Assembly (NCBI GenBank): GCA_027943245.1
Contig: JANDJZ010000641.1
Coordinates: 1 to 32,320, forward strand
DNA from: Acanthamoeba sp. SK_2022b
Lineage: Eukaryota > Discosea > Longamoebia > Acanthamoebidae
Length of the DNA stretch: 32,320 nt
Reading direction: 5' to 3'
Position 1 is the first letter of the stretch, and every line of letters starts with the position of its first letter. The position numbers and the translations under genes are program-made. This document shows, one piece after another, positions 11,001 to 19,212 of this stretch. The notes below the pieces were generated by a model. That model was not told where the DNA came from and searched no databases. It saw only the letters and a list, made by a program, of their open reading frames with translations.

Positions 11001-11596
11001 GTGTTCAGGAAAGAGTAACAATGTTACTTTTACTTACTTGACCCAAAGGGCATCTATGCATTTCATACATTTCAAGATATCACTTTTTCATCATCATAGA
11101 TCTTCACCCACAAGAGAAGTGTTGAACCGATGCACATTGGTTCTTCCACCCCAGCCCAGAGATGTACATATGTTAGGTGATGTACAAGGTATTTAGAAGA
11201 AATTTCACTTTATGTACAAACCAAGTTTGAGCTGTAACATGTGCAAACAGGCATGTCGCCACAAAATCACAAGACCTGATGCGCATCAGTACCAACCCTT
11301 TAAAGATTCTTGTTATGTGTTTTTACTCCACACCAAGTTTTCAATTGGCACCAAGGTACTGAAAAACTTTTTTGAAGGGTTGGAGGAGATCAAGTTCCAA
11401 CAATTTAAACACAATCCATGTTGGCCAATGCATTTTGTCAAGTACAAAACATCTGATTTTCAAACTGTTTTATCTTGGTGTACAGAATTTGAAGCTTTTT
11501 TTAGAGGCCTTGTACATATCTCAGTGTATCTTTATTCCATCTATGTCTGAAAAGTGTACATTGCCAAAAGAGTCATTGTTACTTTTTTCTGAACAC
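11001..11596. mobile_element. Candidate small non-autonomous element bounded by 23-bp inverted repeats
   Basis: GTGTTCAGGAAAGAGTAACA(ATG) at 11001-11023 is the reverse complement of 11574-11596 with 2 mismatches in 23. The 550 bp between them is AT-rich and has no credible coding frame. This is the shape of a MITE, but no target-site duplication was found beyond the arms, and the arms could be chance or part of a larger decayed element. Confidence 0.35.
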
Positions 11597-11654
11597 TCCA
11601 TTCATCTGCACCAGATCTGTTCAGCACAGCAACATACATGATGTTGGCACTGAT

Positions 11655-12057
11655 GTGACAACATCTCCACAACATTTCCACACCACAACATACACCAACA
11701 CCACAACACACCAACACCATCACAACACCACCACAACACCACAACACCATCACAACATCACCCACCAACACTACCGCACCATAACCCTCACCACCACTAC
11801 CACTACCACTACCACAACACCACCACTGCAACACCACCACACCATTACCACATCATCACCACAACACTACAACTTCACAACAACACCACTACACTACCAC
11901 ACCACCACATCATCACAACTTCACCACAACACCACCACCACAACACCACAACACCACACCACCACAACGTCACCACAACAACGCCACACCACACAAACAC
12001 AACACTACCACACTACCACACCACCACACCACAGCACCACCACACCACAGCACCAGT
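11655..12057. repeat. CAC/CAA-rich, nearly G-free low-complexity tract
   Basis: About 400 bp built from CAC, CAA and ACC words in irregular order (CACCACAACACC and variants), with only a handful of G residues on the plus strand. It starts near CACCACAACATACACC and ends at the CACCAGTGATG junction. One long plus-strand frame through it translates to Thr/His/Gln/Pro-only sequence and is not taken as a gene. Confidence 0.85.
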
Positions 12058-12301
12058 GATGTTGTGATATCTGAGTGTTGTGGGCCATAACTTTATGTTG
12101 TTTCTCTGCTTTTGTGTACACCCTCTTGCTCACCTTGTGGAATCAACCTATGCCTGCCAAAAGCTTTGCCCACCACACATGGTGCCAAAACAGCCATGGC
12201 TGGTGCTTGTGTGTGCACATGTGACCACCTGCTGCCCTCCCTGTTACAATGAATGTGGGGGTTGACCCCCAGTTTTGTTTGGACTTTCGTTTTTTAATGT
12301 G

Positions 12302-12320
12302 CCCTTAGAGGCTCTAAGGG
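12302..12320. repeat. Perfect 9-bp-arm palindrome
   Basis: CCCTTAGAG-G-CTCTAAGGG is a perfect inverted repeat with a one-base centre. About 40 bp upstream, 12253-12268 forms a second, weaker palindrome (TGGGGG TTGA CCCCCA). Function unknown; both lie in otherwise featureless sequence. Confidence 0.6.
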
Positions 12321-12639
12321 TGAGTCAGGGTGAAACTAAACATGCAAAGACAGATGGTAAGTAATGGAGCCAATGTGCAACTGATCTATGGTAGCAATAC
12401 ACTCAGAACTGACCCAATGCACATCAAACCACCTCTATTATCAAATGAGAGGTTTAGTCATTTAAGATTGATTTCAAGGCCCATCTCCCATTTTGTAAAG
12501 ATAAATTTACTTAATGCTTACTCATTTTGAGGTTACCCATGTTACAATGCATATTGTGGCCACATCTCCAACAGTAGCAAGTTGTATCACATAGGACAAA
12601 AAAATTCGCCACCAAGCTGTTGCCAATAGCTGGTTGTTT

Positions 12640-12840
12640 CAGGCTCTGGTTGGATAACAAAGCTGCGTGCTGGGGCAAAAGCCACCATGGAGATTAATCT
12701 ATTGGACCTCTGATTTTCTTCTTTTCTTGCCAGGCTCTGGTTGGGTAACAAAGCTGCACGCCGGTCAAAAAGCCCACTGAGGGGGATTTATCAATTGTAC
12801 TTTCACAAGGCTCTGGTTGGGTAACAAAGCTGCACGCTGG
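12640..12840 (+). repeat. Three-copy tandem repeat upstream of the NmrA-like gene
   Basis: A 34-bp core, AGGCTCTGGTTGGGTAACAA followed by AGCTGCACGCTGG, occurs at 12640-12673, 12731-12764 and 12807-12840. Copies 2 and 3 are nearly identical; copy 1 differs at a few positions. The sequence after copies 1 and 2 is also related (CAAAAGCC / CAAAAAGCCC), so the full unit is about 76-91 bp. The last copy ends 87 bp before the start codon at 12928, a position that suits promoter elements; this role is inferred. Confidence 0.75.
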
Positions 12841-12927
12841 TTTGTGCCAGGGAGGGATTGACACTCACATAAAAGCCCACATTCCCACACAGACTGCTCA
12901 TCACAAACATCACAAGTACTGAATCTA

Positions 12928-13785
12928 ATGTATTTTGTGTTGGGAGTGACCAGGAACGTGGGTGGAGCGGCAGCGCGACAGCTTCTGCAGGAGGGTCACA
13001 AGGTGTGCACCCTGGCACGCAACCTGCTGAAAGTGGCCGAGTGGTCCCAGAAGGGGGTTGAAGTGTGCCAGGGCGACTTCAACAACGCCAACACTGTGGT
13101 GGCCGCCCTGAAGGGAGTGGAGGGAGCATACCTGATGCTGCCCCTAATCCTCCCTTCACTGGGCTTTCCTGAGGCCAAGGCCATCATTGTGAGCTTTGTT
13201 GATGCCCTCCAGCAGGAACCTCCCCTGAGACTTGTGGTGCTGTCCTCAATCAGGTCAGACCAAGACAGAGATCTTGGGAACATCACAACTACTCGTCTGC
13301 TGGAAGAGGCACTGGGTGACCTGCCCTTTCCGACTGCCTTCATCAGGGCTGGCACGTTCCTGCAGAACTTCAAGTATAGCTTCAAAGGGGCGGCCTCCAC
13401 TGGATCGTTCAACAGCCACATGAAACCTGACCACCCTGTACCAATGATCGCTGCTGAAGACATTGGCAAGGAGGTGGCACGCCTGTTGGTTGGCAACTGG
13501 AATGGGAAGAAGATTGTGGAGATCGGTTCACTCTTCAGTCCCAATGAGGTAGCTGATGCAATGAGCAAGGTGCTTGGTTGGCCAGTTCAAGCATGGGCAG
13601 TACCTCATGAGCAATGGACGGCAAGCTTGGAAGCCATGGGTCTGCCGCCTGGCAGAACCAGCCTCTACAAAGAGATGATGGACTTGTTGAACTCAGGGTG
13701 GATCCACTTTGGAGTGCCCAGCACTGAGGCTGTGGCTGGCAAGGTCACTCCTGCTCAGTTCTTCAAGAAGCTATGTCAAGCTTGA
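12928..13785 (+). CDS. NmrA-like NAD(P)-binding oxidoreductase, intronless
   Basis: A single uninterrupted frame of 285 residues, in a window where nearly every other gene is split. The N-terminal Rossmann motif (residues 6-12, GVTRNVG) lines up with GATGNVG of the NmrA / atypical short-chain dehydrogenase family. The middle Gly of that motif is Arg9 here. Further family features are QLLQEGHKV, GVEVCQGDF (the next strand), LVVLSSIRSD, TAFIRAGTF, HPVPMIAAEDIG and the C-terminal LNSGWIHFGVPSTE and TPAQFF, as in bacterial NmrA-like (azoreductase-like) proteins. Full family length. Probably a cytosolic NAD(P)H-binding reductase or redox sensor; substrate unknown. Lack of introns and the bacterial-like sequence suggest acquisition from bacteria. 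AATAAA at 13811 is a likely polyadenylation signal. Confidence 0.85.
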   Translation: MYFVLGVTRNVGGAAARQLLQEGHKVCTLARNLLKVAEWSQKGVEVCQGDFNNANTVVAALKGVEGAYLMLPLILPSLGFPEAKAIIVSFVDALQQEPPLRLVVLSSIRSDQDRDLGNITTTRLLEEALGDLPFPTAFIRAGTFLQNFKYSFKGAASTGSFNSHMKPDHPVPMIAAEDIGKEVARLLVGNWNGKKIVEIGSLFSPNEVADAMSKVLGWPVQAWAVPHEQWTASLEAMGLPPGRTSLYKEMMDLLNSGWIHFGVPSTEAVAGKVTPAQFFKKLCQA

Positions 13786-13912
13786 AACAAAGGCATCAAC
13801 CTCTGATTGCAAATAAAGATGCCACAACACATTGATCGAATGCATGGCAAACAGGCGCGTTTCATGGGTGTGGTCAGGTAATTGGTCCTTGTGGGCGGCA
13901 CTCTTGGAACTG

Positions 13913-14248
13913 TCAAACATTGTTCAGATATGTGAGGATACGGTTCAGCGACTCGTCAGCAGAGTCGAAGTCCCTCTGGCGGCTTGCGAGGTGCCAGTCG
14001 CCTGAGAAAACGCCTAAAAACCACAAGAGGACCACCCACCCTGTTGCGACCCAAAAAGTGAAGAGGAACAAGTTGGCCTGAAGAGCAGATGTGAGCAACT
14101 AGGTAGGTCCAAATTGGCAGAGAATGCGTACATTCTTCTGTGTGACAACTAACTTGAAGATGTAGTCATCGTCGTTCACCGCACCGTTGGTGGCACAACC
14201 GTACCCACAGGCTACCACAAGTACAAGAACAAGAAGCGTGAGGCGCAT
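13913..14248 (-). CDS. Small secreted or membrane protein, unknown family
   Basis: Exons 14248-14132 and 14077-13913 give 93 residues with a phase-0 intron (GTACGC donor, TTCAG acceptor). Residues 1-18 (MRLTLLVLVLVVACGYGC) look like a signal peptide; a second hydrophobic segment at about 41-62 (LFLFTFWVATGWVVLLWFLG) would anchor the product, leaving a short polar C-terminus (LASRQRDFDSADESLNRI). No recognised domain. A longer upstream frame exists but lacks features. The call rests on splice phase, signal peptide and the standard donor, so it remains tentative. It lies 277 bp downstream of the HAP40 gene on the same strand. Confidence 0.45.
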
Positions 14249-14524
14249 GATCAGGGTTTGCTTCACAAGAGTTGGCGGCTGAGGTCCTGAGCGTTCTGGG
14301 CGATTTTGAGCTTGGCAAGTAGACAAGGAAGCCCAGAGAGGCAAAACAGAATGTGAGCCGTGCACACGGACTTTCTCGTCTTCTTGGTGTTTGAACCGTT
14401 CCTGACTCCCAGCATGAGAGGAGGCAATGGGCATCGACACCTTCATGAGGTTTCTACGTCATCAATGGTCCAGCCAAGGGGGAGCCCGAGTGAAATGTTG
14501 TTGTTGGGGCAAAGTGGGAGATGG

Positions 14525-16481
14525 CTAGCCATAAACGACGTCGGAGGTCCGCATGTCAAGCTGGATGAGCTGAAAGATGTCCCACTGCGTGCGGTCGAGG
14601 AACTGCCACAGCTCCCGCTTGACCTCCTCCATGATCCCCTCGTCCCTCGTCTCACACATGGCCTATGAACGCCCCGCCCACACCATAACGCGACCAATCA
14701 CCAAGTGTTCACCAGGGGTGCAGTCGCAGTTGAGGCGCTGAGACGAGCTCTCGTCGTACCACGACCGAGTAGAGCGCAAAGTGGAGGCTGTTGTGCCAGC
14801 CGGGCACGGAGAGGTGCGGGTAGTCCTCGGCCTCGCCCGCCGGCGGCGTGAACAGCAGTCGGTCGGCCTTGGCCTCGCCGTCCTCGCCGGCCGTCGGGAG
14901 AAAGTCCCGCAGGAGCGATCGCGCCTTGCTGTACTGTTTCTGTTTTGTGCGGCTACGAATTGAGCAACGTTGCGTGTACGCTGGCGTGTGCTGTCGATCG
15001 AGGGGTTTACCTGGAGAAGGTGCAAGAGGAGCAGGCACACCTTGGCGCTGGTGAGCGCCTTGGTGTAAAACGAGTCCATGGGCATGAGGTACAGCGGCTC
15101 CTTTCCACCGCCTGCGGCGGCGGGCTCGGGCTCGGAGGAGGCCTCCTCCGAGCTCATCTCCCTGCCCCGCTGTCTCCTCTTCGCGTCCGATGGCGGCGGC
15201 GACGACGACCCGCCGGGCCGCCTCCTGCTGTCGCCCGCCGCCTTCTTCTCGTTGACGTCCACCTCCTCCAGATCTGTTGGCGCACGCGTCGTTGGCCGTG
15301 TCCGCGTCGTGGACTGTGAGCCCTCCCCGGACCGCGAGCGGCGCAGAAGGTGGGCGGGGAGGAGGCCTGTACCGTGTGGGTCGGTGGCGAGCGAGGGAAT
15401 CTTGGAGATGATCGTGTGGTACGTGTTGACGGCCATCGCGTAGTCGCCTAGAACGTGGACGTGATGTCAGCCACCCCAAGGTCAATAGAGAGGCGAGGCG
15501 GTGGACGCACGTTGGAAGAGAAAGCAGCGGGCGGCATGCTGATACGAGGTCAGGGCGCTCATCGGGCTGTACTTGAGCTGCAGGATCGCCGCCTCTTGGA
15601 AATAGGTGGCCGCCTCCATGTGCTTGTCCATTTTCTGCAGACAAGATTTGTAGAGCAGGTAGCCATGAGCATGAGGCGAGGAGGCGTTGCTGCACGATCA
15701 GCAGGCCAACTGGCTTGGGCGTGCCTCGAGGATGACGCTCATCTCGTAGTAGAGAGCCCCTGCCTGGTTCTCCCGCTTCTGTGCGATGTGGATCTGGTGT
15801 GTGTGTATGTGAGAGAGAGAGAGAGAGTTGGGTCGGGCGCGTGGGGCAGGACCTCGAGCCACACACATGATGTCGATGATGGAGCCAAGTACCTTGATGG
15901 CACCCAAGTAGCAGTCGATGGCATGCGCTATGTTCTCTTCGAAGTTGAGCGACTTGGTCTCCTCTAGCTCCATCTGAACGTCGAAGAACATGTGTCCTGC
16001 GCGCGACGGCGGTCAGCCAACGCACGCAAGCGCAGCGACGGCGTGTGTGAGGAGTAGCGGTTACCCGCGTTGACGAGGTGGAGGGCCTGCTTGGAGGGGT
16101 TGCCCAGGGCCTGCTCGCAGCGTGCCGCTGCCAACGTCGCAAACGCCACATAGGGATCGTTGCCCAGCCTGCAGGACTGCTGGTGAGCACGCGTGGTAGC
16201 GTGAAGAGACGGCAGACGCACGGTGCGCACCGTTTGGCTTGTTCGATCCAGGCCAGCACCTCGGCGAGGCCCTCCTCGTTGCTGGACCGTTGGTTGAACA
16301 CAAAACGCCTGTGCGAAGGCACGTCAGCGAAGAACATCAAAAGATGAAAATCTTGAACGCACTTCTTGTTCAATTTCTGGTGTAGCATCTTGTAGGATTG
16401 AAGGAGGTGGTGGTCCACCATGTTGGGCGACGGTTCCTCTTCCCCTCCATCCATCGCAACTGGCACAGCACTAGCCTCCAT
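14525..16481 (-). CDS. F8A1: HAP40 / F8A orthologue (huntingtin-associated TPR-like protein)
   Basis: Exons 16481-16363, 16308-16231, 16168-16065, 15996-15893, 15793-15725, 15634-15511, 15447-15373, 15273-15011, 14939-14760, 14662-14525; 417 residues (human HAP40 has 371), all phases close. It resembles HAP40 along its length: QKLNKKRF near the start, then VAFATLAAARCEQAL with QALHLVNAGHMFF, AATYFQEAAILQL, AARCFLFQRDYAMAVNTY, ALTSAKVCLLLLHLL, and a C-terminal segment ending EEVKRELWQFL that aligns without gaps to human HAP40. These are TPR-like helical hairpins; HAP40 is known to bind and stabilise huntingtin and to affect Rab5 endosome motility. The large exon 15273-15011 encodes an Arg/Ser/Glu-rich disordered insert where human HAP40 has its Pro-rich linker. 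The exon 5-6 junction requires a GC-AG intron (GCACGC donor at 15724). Confidence 0.88.
15811..15828. repeat. (GA/CT)n tract, intronic
   Basis: Short GA run (CT on the coding strand) in the HAP40 intron between exons 15996-15893 and 15793-15725, upstream of the acceptor. Confidence 0.75.
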
Positions 16482-16488
16482 TACCAAC

Positions 16489-16527
16489 ACTTTTTTTTAG
16501 ATTAATAAATAATCTAAAAAAGTGTTA
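16489..16527. repeat. AT-rich inverted repeat just upstream of the HAP40 start
   Basis: ACACTTTTTTTTAGATT and AATCTAAAAAAGTGT face each other across a short AATAAAT loop, 8 bp upstream of the start codon at 16481. The transcript leader of the HAP40 gene should contain or start within this hairpin. It may be promoter, leader hairpin or a small insertion scar; nothing decides between them. Confidence 0.6.
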
Positions 16528-16529
16528 TG

Positions 16530-16930
16530 AAGCGCCAAGGAGTTTTCCACTTTGAACGCTTTCCACCTTAGGTCAAGGTAAACTTAGCTTGGCAGTATCT
16601 TGAAGTAACTCATAGCCATGGTGGAAAATGGCACCATAGCCAAGAAATGAATGTAGCCTCCCAAAATACTGGCATACTGGCATGCTCAAGCCAGGCCTCA
16701 GTCAGCTCATTCATCAGTTAAATGGGAAAAACCTTAATTGAGTTGTTCTTTACTGCCTCACACCATTGGAGCCAAAGTCACCTGGGTGTAGGACTTTTGG
16801 TTGAGTGCACCAAGAACATGCTTTGGAAAAGGCAAAGACCCCATATCTAATTTTGCTCTCCAACAGGCGCATTTCTATCCCAAGGCCCAATGAGATAGAT
16901 TACAGCACTCATGTGGGTGAATCTCACCAA
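16530..16930. other. Spacer between HAP40 and the transposase pseudogene
   Basis: About 400 bp with lower GC than the flanking gene and no convincing coding frame. It may hold the 5' end of the MULE-like element, but no terminal inverted repeat was recognised. Confidence 0.4.
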
Positions 16931-17906
16931 TATCAGATTCTGTGTGGCACATGTGGTGTTTGAAAGGCACACACACATTGCCTGGCGCAAGTGCTGTATG
17001 GCAAGAAGACATAAAATGGCAGTGTTACCACTTTCAGTTGAGCAACATGATGCACCCCATCACCACCAAGTTTGTCACAGGCAAGCAGGACTCCTATGCC
17101 TATGTTGGTTCCTTCCCTGCAAGCGACCTTCCAAACATGATCATCATTCTTGAGGTGGATGGTCTAGACTGTGGGATGGGTGGACACACAACTGCCATGT
17201 GAGAGTTGGTCAAGCTTCAGGTATGTTCAGTGCTCTGTTTGTTGCACAAGTTTAAACTTGATACAGCTTTAATGACCATGATTTTGACAGGAGCAGACTC
17301 CAGTGACTGGTGAGGCATGTGACACTCTCCCATCACTCAAGCAAGTCCAGGCTATTCTGGCCAATGGCAGGAAGAAAGCCCAGATGTGAGGTGGGACGTC
17401 ATGGAGAACATCAACTGGACTCTGGCCAGCGTGTAGCTTGCTCCATTCACCCTCTACCCTGGCCCACATGACCCACAGGTGTGACACTGTTGCTGCATAA
17501 AAACCGTTTGTCTGTGTCCTCATCCCCAAGCAATTTGGTCAACACCTTGTTGGGCTTGATGGGATCTTCAAGCTCAGCAAGCAATGGTAGCCCATCTGGG
17601 CAGTTGTTGTGGAGGACAACCATCGCCATGGCTGGCTGGTGGCCTTCATGTTTGTGTCTCTTTAGTGGTATAAGGTTCTACACTTTGTGCTTCAGGTCCA
17701 ATGTGACAATCTTGAAAACAAGCTTGGGAAGTGGTGGACCCCAGTCTTCATGATTGACAAGGATGATGTTGAGCAAGGAGTGGTTGCTGCCCTGGGCTTC
17801 CAGTATCTCCTCTGTAAATTCCATGTTCATAAGACTTTCATAGACGAGGTTTGCAAGTGCATTGGTACACCATTCCCTACTGCTTTGCTGAGGTCATGAG
17901 CAACAC

Positions 17907-18110
17907 CAGTTCTAGTCCAGCTGAAGTTCATTCAGTGTGCTGACAACAACAAGCACTGCCAGGAGCTATGTCAACTTGCTGGTCCAAAGCTGTACCAGTA
18001 CTAGAACTGGTGTGCAGTTCTAGTCCAGCTGAAGTTCATTCAGTGTGCTGCCAACAACAAGCACTGCCAGGAGCTATGTCAACTTGTCGGTCCAAAGCTG
18101 TACCAGTACT
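17907..18110 (+). repeat. 96-bp tandem duplication inside the MULE pseudogene
   Basis: 17907-18002 and 18015-18110 match at 93 of 96 bases with a 12-bp spacer (period 108). The junction CTAGAACTG-GTGTG-CAGTTCTAG is a perfect 9-bp inverted repeat. Both copies translate to related peptides (LKFIQCADNNKHCQELC / LKFIQCAANNKHCQELC), the first followed by a stop. Recent, because divergence is small. Confidence 0.9.
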
Positions 18111-18641
18111 TTGACAACTGGTTCTGTGACAAGTGGTGGCCTGCCTGGGTTGACAATGGAGAGTGAGAGGGCATGTGGAACACCAACAATGTTGTTGTGT
18201 CCATGTTCAAGAAGGTAACATCCTTCTGTAACCATTGAAGCTCCAGTTCGCCCAGCATGACCCTCCAGCTCCTCCAATTGGTGCTGTGGTACTACAACAC
18301 ATGGTATCTTCAACAAGAAGCAGGGATCCACACTGCCTGAGACTCCCTCTCCCACACCTGCCTTGCCAGAAGAATCAATGATGCCATGATGATCATCAAA
18401 GAGGAATGTGAGAAGCTGAAGCTTGCAAGCACAGCCGACCTCTATAAATACAGTGAGTATGTGCTCAAGGTTGGAACCTGGGCCTGCAGCTGTACGTACC
18501 ACCTCAAAATGGGAAAAATGTGCAAGCATGCAATTGCAGCCTGCATTGTGCATGGCGCAGGACAACCCACTGCAGTGAATGACAAGGTGATTGACACAGC
18601 AACAGGAACTGACATGGATGGTGAATATGGTGACAACAATC

Positions 18642-18870
18642 GCAAGGATACCAAGCAGGAGGATGCTGAGCAGGAGGACACCAAGCACAAGCATGCTGAG
18701 CATGAGGATGCCAAGCATGAGGACACTGAGCATGAGCACGCCAAGCAGGAGGATGCTGAGCAAGAGGATGCTGAGGACAAGGATGCCAAGCAGGAGGACG
18801 CCAAGCAAGAGGATGCCAAGCAGGAGGATGCTGAGCAAGAGGATGCCAAGGACGAGGATGGCAAGCACAG
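18642..18870 (+). repeat. 15-bp coding minisatellite (AKQED units)
   Basis: About fifteen imperfect copies of GCCAAGCAGGAGGAT encode (A/T)(K/E)(Q/H)(E/K)D repeats within the open 18386-19075 frame. A looser series (AGCAAGCATGAGGATGGCAA) follows to about 19020. The unit length being a multiple of three keeps the frame open, so the length of this ORF is weak evidence for function. Confidence 0.85.
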
Positions 18871-19024
18871 CAGTGGTGAGCATGAGGATGGTGATTGCAG
18901 CTGCAGCAGGCATGAGGACAGCAATGGCAATTGTGGCTGCAGCAAGCATGAGGATGGCAATAATGGGTGGAGCAAGCACAGCAGTGGTGAGCATGAGGAC
19001 AGCAAGCATGAGGATGGCAATTGT

Positions 19025-19082
19025 GGGTGCATTAACAAGATGCTTGAGTGCATTAACAAAATGCTGCTTTGTTAATGCACCC
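19025..19082. repeat. Nested hairpins from three copies of TGCATTAACAA
   Basis: GTGCATTAACAAA at 19048-19060 is perfectly complementary to 19068-19080 across a 7-nt loop. An upstream copy (GGGTGCATTAACAA, 19025-19038) can pair with 19069-19082 instead over 14 bp. The stop codon of the open tail of the MULE frame lies inside the 3' arm. Possibly the decayed end of the element. Confidence 0.7.
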
Positions 19083-19212
19083 TCTTGTGCTTGCCCTTGC
19101 TGCCTTGCAAAAAGAATGAAGTGCCCCTCCCTGCCTGTCTATGATGATGAAATTGCAAAACAGCAAGAGGCCTACCTCAAGAGGCCAATGGTGAAACACA
19201 CCTTGTATTTGC

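Larger units (their letters stand above)
10819..12927. other. Long intergenic region rich in repeats
   Basis: Of 2.1 kb, 10819-11650 is AT-richer than the flanking genes and contains a pair of 23-bp inverted repeats; 11655-12057 is a nearly G-free CAC/CAA tract; 12250-12320 has two palindromes; and 12640-12840 has a three-copy repeat leading to the NmrA-like gene. Open frames inside it are low-complexity or show no family resemblance. No gene is called. Confidence 0.6.
16940..19075 (+). pseudogene. Mutator-like (MULE) transposase pseudogene with SWIM zinc finger
   Basis: Family signatures occur in order but in different frames with stops between them: LDGIFKL (first catalytic Asp region, about 17555), MIDKDDVEQG followed by LLCKFHVHKTF (second Asp and C/H motif, about 17750-17850), a WNTNN motif (about 18175), and a SWIM finger CSCTYHLKMGKMCKHA at 18486-18533. 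In-frame stops interrupt it, for example after MGGHTTAM, after ALLRS and in the WVDNGE segment. A GTATGTTC...TTTGACAG intron may lie at 17221-17290. The last part, 18386-19075, is still open for 229 residues and ends in an acidic repeat tail. Region composition is AT-richer than the host genes. Inactive as it stands. Confidence 0.75.

Noticed and set aside
11655..12059. 134-residue plus-strand frame of Thr, His, Gln and Pro
   Set aside because: Low-complexity translation of a nearly G-free repeat with no splice logic or family match.
18442..19059. Minus-strand Ser/Leu/Cys-rich and Leu-rich frames opposite the acidic repeats
   Set aside because: Antisense shadows of the 15-bp repeat; its unit length keeps all frames open.
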